From: an uncultured Dokdonia sp.
Lineage (GTDB): Bacteria; Bacteroidota; Bacteroidia; Flavobacteriales; Flavobacteriaceae
Assembly (NCBI RefSeq): GCF_947492815.1
Contig: NZ_CANLOB010000021.1
Span: 1 to 64,000, forward strand
Length of the DNA stretch: 64,000 nt
Direction: 5' to 3'
The translations under genes were made by a program, and so were the position numbers. A model generated the notes under the pieces. That model was not told where the DNA came from. It saw only the letters and a program-made list of their open reading frames with translations, and searched no databases. This document shows positions 1 to 8,775 of this stretch, piece by piece. Each line of letters opens with the position of its first letter. Within the stretch, counting starts at the first letter, position 1.

Positions 1-1035
1 GATGGCGCCGACGGAGCAGTTGGACCACAAGGACCAGCGGGTGCAGATGGTGCTGACGGAGCTGTTGGACCACAAGGACCGGCAGGTAACGATGGAGCTG
101 ACGGAGCAGTTGGACCACAAGGGCCTAAAGGAGACGATGGCACAGATGGCACAGATGGAGCAACTGGACCGCAAGGTCCGCAAGGAGCTCAGGGCCCACA
201 AGGACAACCTGGACAAAACGGGCAAGATGGGCAGGATGGAGCCGCTGGACCACAAGGACCACAAGGACCACAAGGACCTGCAGGTCAAAATGGACAGGAT
301 GGACAGAACGGTCAAGACGGAGCCGTTGGACCGCAAGGACCAGCAGGGCCAACTGGCGCTACTGGACCACAAGGCACTCAAGGACCTATAGGACCACAAG
401 GAGTTCCTGGAGCTCAAGGACCACAAGGGCAGACAGGAGCAACAGGACCGGCAGGTGCTGATGGTGCTGACGGAGCTACGGGACCACAAGGACCTCAAGG
501 TGAAGTTGGGCCATCTAATGCATATACTGGGTTTTTTATTATAGACAATACTACATTAACAGAAACAGGTACTTACGAACAAGTAATTGATATGATTCCG
601 TTTGAACCTTCTCAGGTTACTTTTGTTGCTCATCCTAACATAGGTAGTTTTGATCTAAATGAAGACAATGCTCTAGCAGATACTCCAAATGCTAATACAG
701 ATAATAACACAGCTCTTTTAGAGAATAGCTTTGGAACTATGAATGGATTTGCACGTGCAGGAAGCCCTATCAGTCAAGCAGTTATTTTTGTCGGAGGAAG
801 TGGGTCTTCTATAAATAATATTTCAAGATATTCTAACAACGATCAATGTATAGGGTTACGTTACACTGATAATGATGGAGATAACATGGGAGTCATTGCT
901 GCAAAAATAACTTCCTTTGAATCTGATGGGTTTACATTAGATATTACGTATACTGAAGGAACTTCTGGACCAGCTGATAGACAAGATGATATATTAGATG
1001 AGGCTGTGATTGTATTATTCACTGCTTACAAGTAA
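1..1035 (+). CDS. Collagen-like Gly-X-Y repeat protein, 5' end outside window
   Basis: Reading frame 1 is open from the first base to the stop at 1035, so the gene enters from the left edge. About the first 168 visible residues are Gly-X-Y triplets rich in GPQGPQ and GADGAD, as in bacterial collagen-like triple helices. After about base 510 the sequence becomes a globular tail of roughly 175 residues that I do not recognise. The first ATG in this frame is at 592, inside the globular tail, and is not the real start. The gene ends six bases before the next one, a type B sorting-domain protein, so the two are probably cotranscribed and act at the cell surface. Surface location is inferred from the collagen repeat and the neighbour; the signal peptide would lie outside the window. 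Confidence 0.85.
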   Translation, partial: DGADGAVGPQGPAGADGADGAVGPQGPAGNDGADGAVGPQGPKGDDGTDGTDGATGPQGPQGAQGPQGQPGQNGQDGQDGAAGPQGPQGPQGPAGQNGQDGQNGQDGAVGPQGPAGPTGATGPQGTQGPIGPQGVPGAQGPQGQTGATGPAGADGADGATGPQGPQGEVGPSNAYTGFFIIDNTTLTETGTYEQVIDMIPFEPSQVTFVAHPNIGSFDLNEDNALADTPNANTDNNTALLENSFGTMNGFARAGSPISQAVIFVGGSGSSINNISRYSNNDQCIGLRYTDNDGDNMGVIAAKITSFESDGFTLDITYTEGTSGPADRQDDILDEAVIVLFTAYK

Positions 1036-1041
1036 AAGAAA

Positions 1042-2187
1042 ATGAAATATTATATCACTATAATTTTAGTTTCTGTTTTTGCTTTCGCGAAAGCGCAAAC
1101 AGCATTCCACAATTTTGGAAATGTACAGATACACGATCAAGGACAAATAGGGTTTCATATAGACCTCATTAATGATGGAGATTTTAACCAGAATCTTGGG
1201 TTAGCAGGATTCTATAACTTTAATAATAGTCTCACTATATCCGGAACCAATGAACCTATCTTTTTTGATATGGAAGTAAATGTTCCTGATGATTTATTTT
1301 TTGAAGTCTCAACAGGTGTGACTAATTTTTTTGATTTTATAAATGGAAGAATCATTACCCCTAGAGAAAATATAGGAATTACGTTAGATTTTAGAAATAA
1401 TGGTGTTTATGCTGGTGAAGGAAATAATACACATGTAGATGGATATATAAATAATGCAGGAGATTTAGATTTCAGGTTTCCTATTGGAGATGATTTCAGG
1501 CTTCGTACTATGACTGTATTACCGTTAGACAATACGTTTACTTTGTATAAAGCAGCCTATTTTTTTGAAGATCCGAACTCACCTTCTACCCTAACGGGTT
1601 TCTTTAATACTAATTTATTTCAAAATACACTATCTATCATTAGTGAAAAAGAATATTGGGATTTAGATGGTACATTGCCTGCAAGAGTAACGTTAACTTG
1701 GGATGATCAAAGCGACATTCCAGTATTAGCTGATGAATTATCATCTCTTCGAGTGGTTGGTTTTTCTACAGCACTTAATCAATGGGTTAATCTAGGAAAT
1801 AGTTCTTTTTCTGGAACTATGGAAGCGGGGGAAATAACATCTGATATTATGGAACCTAATCTCTACAGTGCGCTTACTTTTGGTTCTATTTTAAGAGGTA
1901 ATGGAGCTATTACAGTGTATACACTTATATCGCCTAATGGAGATGGAAAAAATGATACCTTAATCATTGAAGGATTAGAAACAAGTCCAGATAATGAATT
2001 GATTCTTTTTAATAGATGGGGTGTGGAAGTATTTAGAAAAAAGAACTATGACAATTCTTTTGGTGGAATTTCTGATGGTAGAGCTACGATAGACGGGAGT
2101 TCTGAGTTACCAGTTGGTACCTACTTTTATGTACTAAAACTACAGGATCAAAAAGATCTTGCTGGTGCGTTTTACATCAATAGATAA
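1042..2187 (+). CDS. Type IX secretion cargo with type B (gliding-associated) C-terminal sorting domain
   Basis: The 381-residue protein starts with a signal peptide that ends near AFAKA-Q. Its last 85 or so residues match the gliding motility-associated C-terminal domain family (TIGR04131, CHU_C): YTLISPNGDGKNDTLIIEG, then LILFNRWGVEVF, then LPVGTYFYVLKL. Type B domains direct export by the type IX system and are usually paired with a SprF/PorP-like partner; none is in the window. The middle region is not recognised and may be an adhesin-like beta fold. A copy of the 14-bp palindrome encodes the end of the signal peptide hydrophobic core. The gene follows the collagen-like gene by six bases, so an operon is likely. 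Confidence 0.85.
   Translation: MKYYITIILVSVFAFAKAQTAFHNFGNVQIHDQGQIGFHIDLINDGDFNQNLGLAGFYNFNNSLTISGTNEPIFFDMEVNVPDDLFFEVSTGVTNFFDFINGRIITPRENIGITLDFRNNGVYAGEGNNTHVDGYINNAGDLDFRFPIGDDFRLRTMTVLPLDNTFTLYKAAYFFEDPNSPSTLTGFFNTNLFQNTLSIISEKEYWDLDGTLPARVTLTWDDQSDIPVLADELSSLRVVGFSTALNQWVNLGNSSFSGTMEAGEITSDIMEPNLYSALTFGSILRGNGAITVYTLISPNGDGKNDTLIIEGLETSPDNELILFNRWGVEVFRKKNYDNSFGGISDGRATIDGSSELPVGTYFYVLKLQDQKDLAGAFYINR
1081..1094. repeat. 14-bp palindrome GCTTTCGCGAAAGC, copy 1
   Basis: Perfect copy inside the signal-peptide region of the type B cargo gene. It is read in frame as AFAKA. Confidence 0.9.
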
Positions 2188-2261
2188 AGAATACATAATC
2201 ATTTTTTAGGTAGCCTACTCGTTTCTTTTTATTTTTAAAGCAAAACAAAAAGCTTCTTTCG

Positions 2262-3203
2262 GTGATCAATCCTATTATAGAAACTGATAGATTATTCTTA
2301 CGAGAATTTAAAAAAGGGGACGGTATTCATTTTTTTCAAATGAATGCGGATTCTGAAGTCATACAATACACGGGAGATACTCCATTTAAAGATATTGATG
2401 AAGCACATACATTTATAGAAACGTATGATGCCTATAAAAAAACAGGCATTGGTCGTTGGGCCGTTATTCGAAAGTCTGATCAAGAATTTTTAGGATGGTG
2501 TGGTTTAAAATATCATGCTAAAGATCGAGTTGTTGATATAGGGTTTCGTTTTTATAAATGTTATTGGAATCATGGATATGCCACAGAAAGTGCAAATGCA
2601 GTAATACACTATGCATTTGACTCTTTAAAATACCCTTTCTTAGTGGCTCATGCACATATAGATAATATAGCCTCACATGGTGTTATTAAAAAATGTAATA
2701 TGCATTTTTTAAAAGATTTTGACTACGATGGACTCCCCGCAAAATTATATCGTATGGACAATCCTGATTATCATCTAAAACAAATTACTGCAGAAGATAC
2801 TTGGCCAGTGCGTCATCCTGTATTACGAAAAGGAAGACCTCTTGAAGACGTATATATGGAAGCCGATGAAAAAGAATCTACATTTCACGTAGGCATTTTT
2901 CATCAACATCAAATCATAGGTGTAGCCTCATTTATGGACGATTCTAAACCTATTTTTACAGGAAAACAATACCGACTTAGAGGCATGGCTGTATTACCTG
3001 AATATCGAAGACGAGGTATTGCTGAACTCTTATTAAAAAAAGGAGAAGAAATACTTAGAGAAAGAGATTGTATTTTACTGTGGTTTAATGCTAGAATTAT
3101 AGCTGTTTCTTTTTATAAAAACTTAGGATACAAAACTATTGGCTCTGAATTTGATATTCCATTAATAGGGCCTCATTATTTAATGAAAAAAGAACTTGAA
3201 TGA
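2262..3203 (+). CDS. Tandem-domain GNAT acetyltransferase
   Basis: This 313-residue protein appears to be two GNAT folds in one chain. The N-terminal half (residues 1-160) looks like the RimJ/Acetyltransf_3 type, with an opening IIETDRLFLREF and a typical HGYATES acetyl-CoA loop region. The C-terminal half (about 190-313) has RGMAVLPEYRRRGIAELL, the classic R/Q-x-x-G-x-A pyrophosphate-binding motif, and FYKNLGYKTIG near the end. The substrate is unknown. The start is GTG at 2262; it is chosen because the RimJ-type N-terminus begins right there and no ATG lies upstream in frame near it. The stop overlaps the start of the next gene by four bases (ATGA), so translation is probably coupled. Confidence 0.8.
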   Translation: MINPIIETDRLFLREFKKGDGIHFFQMNADSEVIQYTGDTPFKDIDEAHTFIETYDAYKKTGIGRWAVIRKSDQEFLGWCGLKYHAKDRVVDIGFRFYKCYWNHGYATESANAVIHYAFDSLKYPFLVAHAHIDNIASHGVIKKCNMHFLKDFDYDGLPAKLYRMDNPDYHLKQITAEDTWPVRHPVLRKGRPLEDVYMEADEKESTFHVGIFHQHQIIGVASFMDDSKPIFTGKQYRLRGMAVLPEYRRRGIAELLLKKGEEILRERDCILLWFNARIIAVSFYKNLGYKTIGSEFDIPLIGPHYLMKKELE

Positions 3204-3940
3204 ACCGTAGAACATTTACAAAAACAATCATATTAGGAGGTGTAGCTACTACCCTTCCCGTCCAATTATACGCATCTACGGCAGGTATTCAAATTTCTAA
3301 TGACGAATTATTAGGAAAAGGGAGTCCTTCATTAACTTCAGGAACAGGGTATAAATTACGGCCAGATGCTGCTGTTGCATTTGAACAACTAAAAGCTGCT
3401 GCTTTAAAAGATAAAATCCAAATTAAGGTTGTGTCTAGCTATAGAGATTACGCACATCAAAATAGGATTTGGGAACGTAAGTATAACCGCTTTCGCGAAA
3501 GCGAACTCTCCCCTATTCAAGCTATTAAAAAGATTATAGAGTACTCTACCATTCCTGGCACCTCCAGACATCATTGGGGAACAGATATAGACTTAATAGA
3601 CGGTACTCCAAAAGTAACAGGAGATGTACTTGTTCCATCAAAGTTTCATGGTACAGGTCCATTCTGTAAGTTTAAAGAATGGATGGATGCTCATGCAAAT
3701 TCTTTTGGATTCTATTTGGTGTATACAGATATAGCTGATCGTAAGGGGTTTAACTATGAACCATGGCATTATAGCTACGCACCATTATCAATCCCCTATC
3801 TTAAAAGTTATAATGGTTTAGATATAAAAACAATATTACAGGAAAATAAACTAGTTGGGAGTGAACATCTTACCTCAACATTTATTGATCAGTATATCAC
3901 AGAGAACATACTTGATATCAATCCGTATTTATTAGGTTAA
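3200..3940 (+). CDS. VanY/M15-family D-Ala-D-Ala carboxypeptidase-like protein
   Basis: The 246-residue protein has the zinc peptidase M15B signatures: SSYRDYAHQ near residue 79, SRHHWGTDIDL at 122-132 and EPWHYSY at 187-193. These supply the H-x(6)-D pair and the Glu/His of the active site. The family trims D-Ala from peptidoglycan stem peptides outside the cytoplasm. The N-terminus MNRRTFTK followed by a hydrophobic run suggests export, possibly by Tat. Its ATG overlaps the stop of the acetyltransferase gene. Its stop overlaps the stop of the convergent TPR gene by four bases. A copy of the 14-bp palindrome is read here as RFRES, a different frame from most copies. Confidence 0.88.
   Translation: MNRRTFTKTIILGGVATTLPVQLYASTAGIQISNDELLGKGSPSLTSGTGYKLRPDAAVAFEQLKAAALKDKIQIKVVSSYRDYAHQNRIWERKYNRFRESELSPIQAIKKIIEYSTIPGTSRHHWGTDIDLIDGTPKVTGDVLVPSKFHGTGPFCKFKEWMDAHANSFGFYLVYTDIADRKGFNYEPWHYSYAPLSIPYLKSYNGLDIKTILQENKLVGSEHLTSTFIDQYITENILDINPYLLG
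3489..3502. repeat. 14-bp palindrome, copy 2
   Basis: Perfect copy inside the VanY-like gene, read in the RFRES frame. This shows that the DNA sequence, not the peptide, is what is conserved. Confidence 0.9.
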
Positions 3941-4905
3941 AGGGATTCTATAATTCTTTTTTCTGCTAGTGCTTCTTTAAAATCAGGACGATCTTCTAAG
4001 GCTTTAGAAATCCATGATGTTGCCTTTTGTTTTTCCATTTTATGTCTATATATCTGGGCAAGTCTATAATACGCCCAATCTTTTGGGACACCATCTGCTG
4101 GAGAATAATTCATGATATACTTATCTAAACATTCTATTCCTTGGTCAAGGCCTATCCCATATTGCCCTGCTATTTTCCCTAATTGATAATGTAATCTATT
4201 TTCAGAATTATGTTTTTTACGAGCCTCATCTAAGACTTCTAAAGCTTTTGCGGGAGCATCATTTTTTTCATAATGCTCATACAATTTGGTATAACACACT
4301 ACAGATCCGCCAACCTCAACAGCTTTTTTATAATTAGACTCAGCATCTTTAGGTCTATCATTATATTCTGCGATATATCCATGTGCTAAAAACCCATCTA
4401 CTGGGGATAGTTTAGAGAGTTCATTAGCATATTTTTTTGCTTTACTTTCACTTCCGCCAATAATGCTTGGTAATTGAATATAAAATTCTACTAATGCCCA
4501 TCGAGCTTCCACATGTGTAGGATCTAATTCTGTTGCAGTGACAAAGGCTTCTTTAATATCTCCTATTAATCCTAAAGCTCTTACTTTGTTTATAGCAAGT
4601 GCTTTCATTCCTAGTACGCCTCCATACTTATAATGATAGTTAGCTACTTTTGGAGCTAGTTCTACTAGTTTTTCATAATAATCTATGGCTTCGTCCCAAT
4701 CTTCGGCATAACCATAAATATCACCTAGATATTCTAATGTTTTAAGATCGTTAGGGTGTTGTTTTAAATAGGTTTGAAAGATTGATTTTGCCTGTGTAAA
4801 CTTTTTGTTATTGAAGTAGGTTTCCGCTTTCGCGAAAGCAGAATTAGAAGTATCTACCTGCGCAAAGGAACAGATAGGGAATAATAAGAAAAGGATCCAC
4901 TTCAT
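3937..4905 (-). CDS. Exported TPR-repeat protein
   Basis: About 322 residues with a signal peptide (MKWILFLLFPICSFAQ) followed by tetratricopeptide-type helices, for example AFAKAETYFNNKKFTQAKSI and LKTLEYLGDIYGYAEDWDEA. TPR proteins are scaffolds for protein-protein contacts; the partner here is unknown and the location is probably periplasmic. A longer in-frame start exists at 4947, but a TAnnTTTG promoter element lies inside that extension at 4923-4930. The signal-peptide start at 4905 is therefore preferred. One 14-bp palindrome falls in the first TPR helix. The gene is convergent with the VanY-like gene, with a four-base overlap of stops. Confidence 0.82.
   Translation of the reverse strand: MKWILFLLFPICSFAQVDTSNSAFAKAETYFNNKKFTQAKSIFQTYLKQHPNDLKTLEYLGDIYGYAEDWDEAIDYYEKLVELAPKVANYHYKYGGVLGMKALAINKVRALGLIGDIKEAFVTATELDPTHVEARWALVEFYIQLPSIIGGSESKAKKYANELSKLSPVDGFLAHGYIAEYNDRPKDAESNYKKAVEVGGSVVCYTKLYEHYEKNDAPAKALEVLDEARKKHNSENRLHYQLGKIAGQYGIGLDQGIECLDKYIMNYSPADGVPKDWAYYRLAQIYRHKMEKQKATSWISKALEDRPDFKEALAEKRIIESL
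4826..4839. repeat. 14-bp palindrome, copy 3
   Basis: Perfect copy inside the TPR gene, read as AFAKA on the minus strand just after the signal peptide. Confidence 0.9.
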
Positions 4906-4922
4906 AGGATTTATAATTTTTG

Positions 4923-4930
4923 CAAATATA
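4923..4930 (-). promoter_or_regulatory. Bacteroidota -7 element (TATATTTG) for the TPR gene
   Basis: On the minus strand TATATTTG matches TAnnTTTG and lies 17 bases before the chosen ATG at 4905. No well-placed -33 TTTG was seen, so this is a candidate only. Confidence 0.45.
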
Positions 4931-4965
4931 TACGAAAATAATGCCAAGCTTGATTTTGGTTAGGA

Positions 4966-5490
4966 TTAAGATTTGGGAGGGTATTGTTTAAATATTTTTT
5001 CTACCAATTTTTTAAAATAAGCATCTCTTTGATTTGGTGTAGACTTCACTTTTACATCACTCTCACTTATGGCCTGCCATACAAGTGTTCCTCCATGATC
5101 CATATCATAAAACTCAAGTGTTATTTGCTGATGTTGCTCACGCCCTCCAATAGGTATTCCGCCACTTATCCCAACACCTACATTACCTCCGCCGCCGCCT
5201 AGACCAACACCTACAGTGTTTCTAGAAGCAGTCTCATACTCTGATGCTTGTATTAAAATGGATAAGCTATTGTAGTCTGTTCGGGTATATCCCTTTGATT
5301 CAAGAACGCTATCTGTAAATTTTATAAAACGTCGCTCATCAAACTCTGAAAGTCCTGTTGGCTCACGAAAATCATACTGATACGTTTTATATGATTCAAA
5401 AGAAGCCTTTTCATCATAATCATAATCTACAAAGGTAGACCCACAACTAATCAAAAAAGAAGCTATACCTATTAAAAATAATACTCGCAT
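4966..5490 (-). CDS. DUF4136-type lipoprotein
   Basis: The 174-residue protein starts MRVLFLIGIASFLISCGS with a lipobox Cys at about 16, so it should be a lipoprotein. The mature part (VDYDYDEKASFESYKTYQYD, then a glycine-rich GVGLGGGGGNVGVGISGG stretch, then a conserved C-terminus ending KIFKQYPPK) fits the DUF4136 family of envelope lipoproteins of unknown function. It lies 60 bases upstream of the TPR gene and 55 bases downstream of the leucine-rich protein, on the same strand. A loose transcription unit is possible, although the TPR gene appears to have its own promoter. Confidence 0.8.
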   Translation of the reverse strand: MRVLFLIGIASFLISCGSTFVDYDYDEKASFESYKTYQYDFREPTGLSEFDERRFIKFTDSVLESKGYTRTDYNSLSILIQASEYETASRNTVGVGLGGGGGNVGVGISGGIPIGGREQHQQITLEFYDMDHGGTLVWQAISESDVKVKSTPNQRDAYFKKLVEKIFKQYPPKS

Positions 5491-5545
5491 TAGGATATTG
5501 TTTGTCTAAAAATAAACAATACAATAGGAGTTATATTGTGTTTTG

Positions 5546-7408
5546 CTATTTCTTAACTATTTTTTTTGTGATGACTCCTTTATTAGTTGTAATACGTGCA
5601 AAATACATTCCTTTCACTAAAGACGAAAAGTCAATAGATGTATCTTGCGCTGTCATTACTTTTTTACCAGTTACAGAAAATACCTCTATCGCCTGTAGTT
5701 CTACTTCTGATAGGAGCTCGATATTCAAAATACTTATTGTAGGGTTAGGATATAGTCTAATATTATTTTCAATAAGTTCTTCCTCTACGCCTAATATACA
5801 CTGTTCTTCTACCTCTTCTATAGAGTTACAGTCTGGAGCATTGTTATTAATTATCAAAATAGAATTACTAGTATTAGTACAGAGAAAAGGATTTACACAA
5901 TTAGAAAGATTAAAATTATTTGTTATTTGTATAAGTTGAGAAGGAGTTTCATAATTTGATAATGCAAATATATCTACAAGAGCGTCATTATTATCAACTA
6001 TAAGTTCTTGAAGAACATTCCCTTCTTCCAATCCATTTAAACTAGTGATAAGATCATTATTAGAGATTTCTATAATATTTGCATCTATAACAGCACCATT
6101 CAAAGAAACGACAGTATTTAATAAAGGATTATTTGAAATTTTAAAATTATCACTCAAAATTTCAAAAACTTGAGACAACGCGTCTATGTTTTGCAGGGAT
6201 GCATTATTCTCTATAATAAAATCCATCAAAGTATCTGGCAGTGTGCTACCTATTGAGAATAAATTTAATCCGTTAAGATTTTCTAACAATGGGTTATTTG
6301 AAATTTCAAGACCTCCTACTATTTGAATAGAACTAAGTGGTGTTAGATCTACAATATCATCTCCAGATATTATTAAAACCCCTTCTATAAGATCACATCC
6401 TAAAGCGTTTTCTCCAAAAGCATCAACCTCAACCTGAGAAGTTAATACAACATCACTAGAAGAACATAAAGCACAACTATTAGCAACTTCTTCTTCAGTT
6501 GCACAACCTACAAGATTATTTTCGATAGTGATCAGATCAGTATTCGTAATATTATCACATAATAATGCTATCCTACAATCTGAAAGATTAGAATTATTAG
6601 TTATTTCTATAAAAAAAGTGGGAGGTAATAGATCTGACAAAGCAGATATATCTTCAAGAACATCATTACCAGAGATTGTAAGACCACCTATACTAAAGGA
6701 AGCTCCTGCATTTTGTAGGCCTTCTAAGTTTGTAAGAGAATCATTATTTATAACCTCTATTCCTACAATTACTTCTTGCAGACTTTCTAATGAAGATATA
6801 TCAGTTAGTAAAGGATTATCTTGAATAACTATAGTTTCAAGGAAGCTTAAACTATTTAGTCCTTCAAAAGAGGATAAATTCATATTATTCCTTACTGTAA
6901 AAGTGATACCTCCGCTACTATAATTATCTAAGCCTATCAAATTTTGTAAAGAATCATTACCTTCAATAATAAGACTATCAAAAGTTTCTTGTAAATCATT
7001 TAATCCTTCAAGATCAATGAGACTGTCATTGTTTATAATTTCTACACCTATAAAACCAAAAGTTCCAAGTCCTTCTAGGGATAATAACATTGGATTATTA
7101 GATATTACTACATTAAGTCCTATGTTTTCTATGTTTTCTAATCCTGCTAAACTTGTTAATTGAGTATTAGTATTTATTATTAAACTATTATCAACAGATA
7201 TAATTTGAGACAAGGGAGTTAAGTCAACAATATCTGTCCCTGAAATAGTCATATCGCTAGGAAAAGAGATCATTGTACAATCTGGAAAATTAATAGGAAA
7301 AGCATCTATTTCTGCTTGAGAAGTAAATATGAGATTTCCTTCTGGACATTGTCCAAATCCAATAAAAAAAGAAAATAGAAATAAAAATGATAGTAGTGTT
7401 TGTTTCAT
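5546..7408 (-). CDS. Leucine-rich surface protein with type A (Por) type IX sorting domain
   Basis: About 620 residues: signal peptide to residue 20 or so, then two similar halves built of short leucine-rich L-domain-like repeats. Recurring units look like NNPLLxxLxGL and NNDSLTNLEGL. Each half opens with a matching header: TSQAEIDAF then DIVDLTPLSQI, and TSQVEVDAF then DIVDLTPLSSI. The last 75 residues (LYPNPTISILNIELL, GKKVMTAQD, GMYFARITTNKGVITKKIVKK) are a type A sorting domain, TIGR04183-like. The protein should cross the outer membrane by the type IX system and be anchored or released. Start is the ATG at 7408; an in-frame TTG two codons upstream is less likely. Confidence 0.88.
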   Translation of the reverse strand: MKQTLLSFLFLFSFFIGFGQCPEGNLIFTSQAEIDAFPINFPDCTMISFPSDMTISGTDIVDLTPLSQIISVDNSLIINTNTQLTSLAGLENIENIGLNVVISNNPMLLSLEGLGTFGFIGVEIINNDSLIDLEGLNDLQETFDSLIIEGNDSLQNLIGLDNYSSGGITFTVRNNMNLSSFEGLNSLSFLETIVIQDNPLLTDISSLESLQEVIVGIEVINNDSLTNLEGLQNAGASFSIGGLTISGNDVLEDISALSDLLPPTFFIEITNNSNLSDCRIALLCDNITNTDLITIENNLVGCATEEEVANSCALCSSSDVVLTSQVEVDAFGENALGCDLIEGVLIISGDDIVDLTPLSSIQIVGGLEISNNPLLENLNGLNLFSIGSTLPDTLMDFIIENNASLQNIDALSQVFEILSDNFKISNNPLLNTVVSLNGAVIDANIIEISNNDLITSLNGLEEGNVLQELIVDNNDALVDIFALSNYETPSQLIQITNNFNLSNCVNPFLCTNTSNSILIINNNAPDCNSIEEVEEQCILGVEEELIENNIRLYPNPTISILNIELLSEVELQAIEVFSVTGKKVMTAQDTSIDFSSLVKGMYFARITTNKGVITKKIVKK

Positions 7409-7482
7409 AGTCAACGATTTAGATTAAAAGTAAACATACCAATTAATCCAATACTAAATAACTAAAAACAAGATTTTAACGA

Positions 7483-8484
7483 TTATTCTTCATTAAGCAT
7501 TTTCCATAGCGCGTCTTTAAGCTCTACAAGGCCTTGTTGTGCAACAGAAGAAATAAATAAATAAGGTATTGGCAATTCTCTATCTAACTCTTCAGAAAGT
7601 TCTGCTGTAAGCTCATCATCCAGCATATCACTTTTAGTAATCGCTATGAGACGGGATTTATCCAGCATTTCTGGATTATATTTTTGTAATTCGTGTAATA
7701 ACACATCGTATTGGCCAGCTATACTATCTGCATCGGCAGGAATCATAAAGAGTAAGGTTGAATTACGTTCTATATGACGTAAAAATCGATGTCCTATTCC
7801 TTTTCCTTCGGCGGCACCTTCTATAATTCCTGGAATATCTGCCATTACAAAAGATCTAAAATCTCTGTATTGTACAATTCCAAGATTCGGTTTGAGTGTT
7901 GTAAACTCGTAGTTGGCAATTTTAGGTTTTGCGGCAGTTATTGCGGCAAGTAAGGTAGATTTTCCAACATTTGGATATCCTACCAATCCTACATCTGCCA
8001 GTACTTTTAGTTCAAGAGTAAGCTGTGCTTCATAGCCATCTATACCAGGTTGTGCGTAACGAGGCGTTTGATTGGTACTACTTTTAAAATGCCAGTTACC
8101 ACGTCCTCCCATTCCACCTTCGGCGGCGATAAACTCTTGACCGTCTTCTGTGATTTCGAAAATCACTTTATCAGTTTCGGTATCTCTAAGGGTAGTTCCT
8201 AAAGGGACTTCAATATATTCGTCCTGACCATCATGACCTGTAGATCTTGATTTTGCACCATTCCCACCATGACCTGCACGTAAATGGCGTTTAAATTTAA
8301 GATGCAATAATGTCCAAAGGTTTTTATTTCCTTTTATAATAATATGACCTCCACGACCACCATCACCTCCATCAGGGCCACCTTTTTCTATAAACTTTTC
8401 TCTATGTAAATGTGCAGAACCTGAACCTCCATTTCCAGAGGTCACGTGTATTTTTACATAATCAACAAAATTTCCTTCAGTCAT
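7483..8484 (-). CDS. obgE: Obg family GTPase
   Basis: The 333-residue protein has the Obg glycine-rich N-terminal fold (residues 1-158, with GGPDGGDGGRGG) followed by a GTPase domain. The G1 motif is GYPNVGKST near 167, G3 is DIPG near 213 and G4 is TKSD near 283 in place of the usual NKxD, a change I believe is common in Bacteroidota. Obg works in the cytoplasm on late 50S ribosome assembly and links growth with stress. The short C-terminus lacks the acidic tail of the E. coli protein. The gene stands alone, 74 bases from its downstream neighbour. Confidence 0.97.
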   Translation of the reverse strand: MTEGNFVDYVKIHVTSGNGGSGSAHLHREKFIEKGGPDGGDGGRGGHIIIKGNKNLWTLLHLKFKRHLRAGHGGNGAKSRSTGHDGQDEYIEVPLGTTLRDTETDKVIFEITEDGQEFIAAEGGMGGRGNWHFKSSTNQTPRYAQPGIDGYEAQLTLELKVLADVGLVGYPNVGKSTLLAAITAAKPKIANYEFTTLKPNLGIVQYRDFRSFVMADIPGIIEGAAEGKGIGHRFLRHIERNSTLLFMIPADADSIAGQYDVLLHELQKYNPEMLDKSRLIAITKSDMLDDELTAELSEELDRELPIPYLFISSVAQQGLVELKDALWKMLNEE

Positions 8485-8562
8485 TTTTCTAGTTTCTTGT
8501 GTAGGCAGGAATAGGATCCTGAGTCACCATTTATATTTATCAGTTGTACGTTTTCTTTATAC

Positions 8563-8576
8563 GCTTTCGCGAAAGC
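8563..8576. repeat. 14-bp palindrome, copy 4 (intergenic)
   Basis: Perfect copy between obgE and the inverted-repeat element. It extends to the full 20-bp palindrome TACGCTTTCGCGAAAGCGTA. Confidence 0.9.
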
Positions 8577-8606
8577 GTACCCAGCAATCTTACTATATAT
8601 TATATA

Positions 8607-8765
8607 ATAACCCGTTGTGCATTTTTACAAAACAACTGGTATATTATCCTATCAATCTTCATTATGTACCTCTAATCCTAAAGGAAGTAATGAAAATTTC
8701 TTCGATTCACCCTTCAAGGAAGGGAAAAAAATCAAGAAACCTGTTTAAAATGCACAACGGGTTAT
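8607..8765. repeat. 159-bp element bounded by perfect 19-bp inverted repeats
   Basis: ATAACCCGTTGTGCATTTT at 8607-8625 is repeated exactly in inverted orientation at 8747-8765, with 121 bp between. The interior has no gene but includes a smaller hairpin, CCCTTCAAGGAAGGG. It fills most of the 291-bp gap between the HPRT-Adk gene and obgE. It could be a MITE-like non-autonomous element or a large transcript hairpin. No clear target duplication is visible; the flanks are AT-rich. Confidence 0.65.
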
Positions 8766-8775
8766 AATACTCTTC

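Noticed and set aside
2..391. 129-residue open frame rich in His, Asp and Lys at the left edge
   Set aside because: It is an out-of-frame reading of the Gly-X-Y repeat. The collagen-like frame (frame 1) is open across the whole region and joins the globular C-terminal part.
8563..8576. 14-bp palindrome as a replication-origin or DnaA-box signal
   Set aside because: It does not match the DnaA box, occurs mostly inside genes, and no dnaA or dnaN genes or AT-rich unwinding cluster are present.
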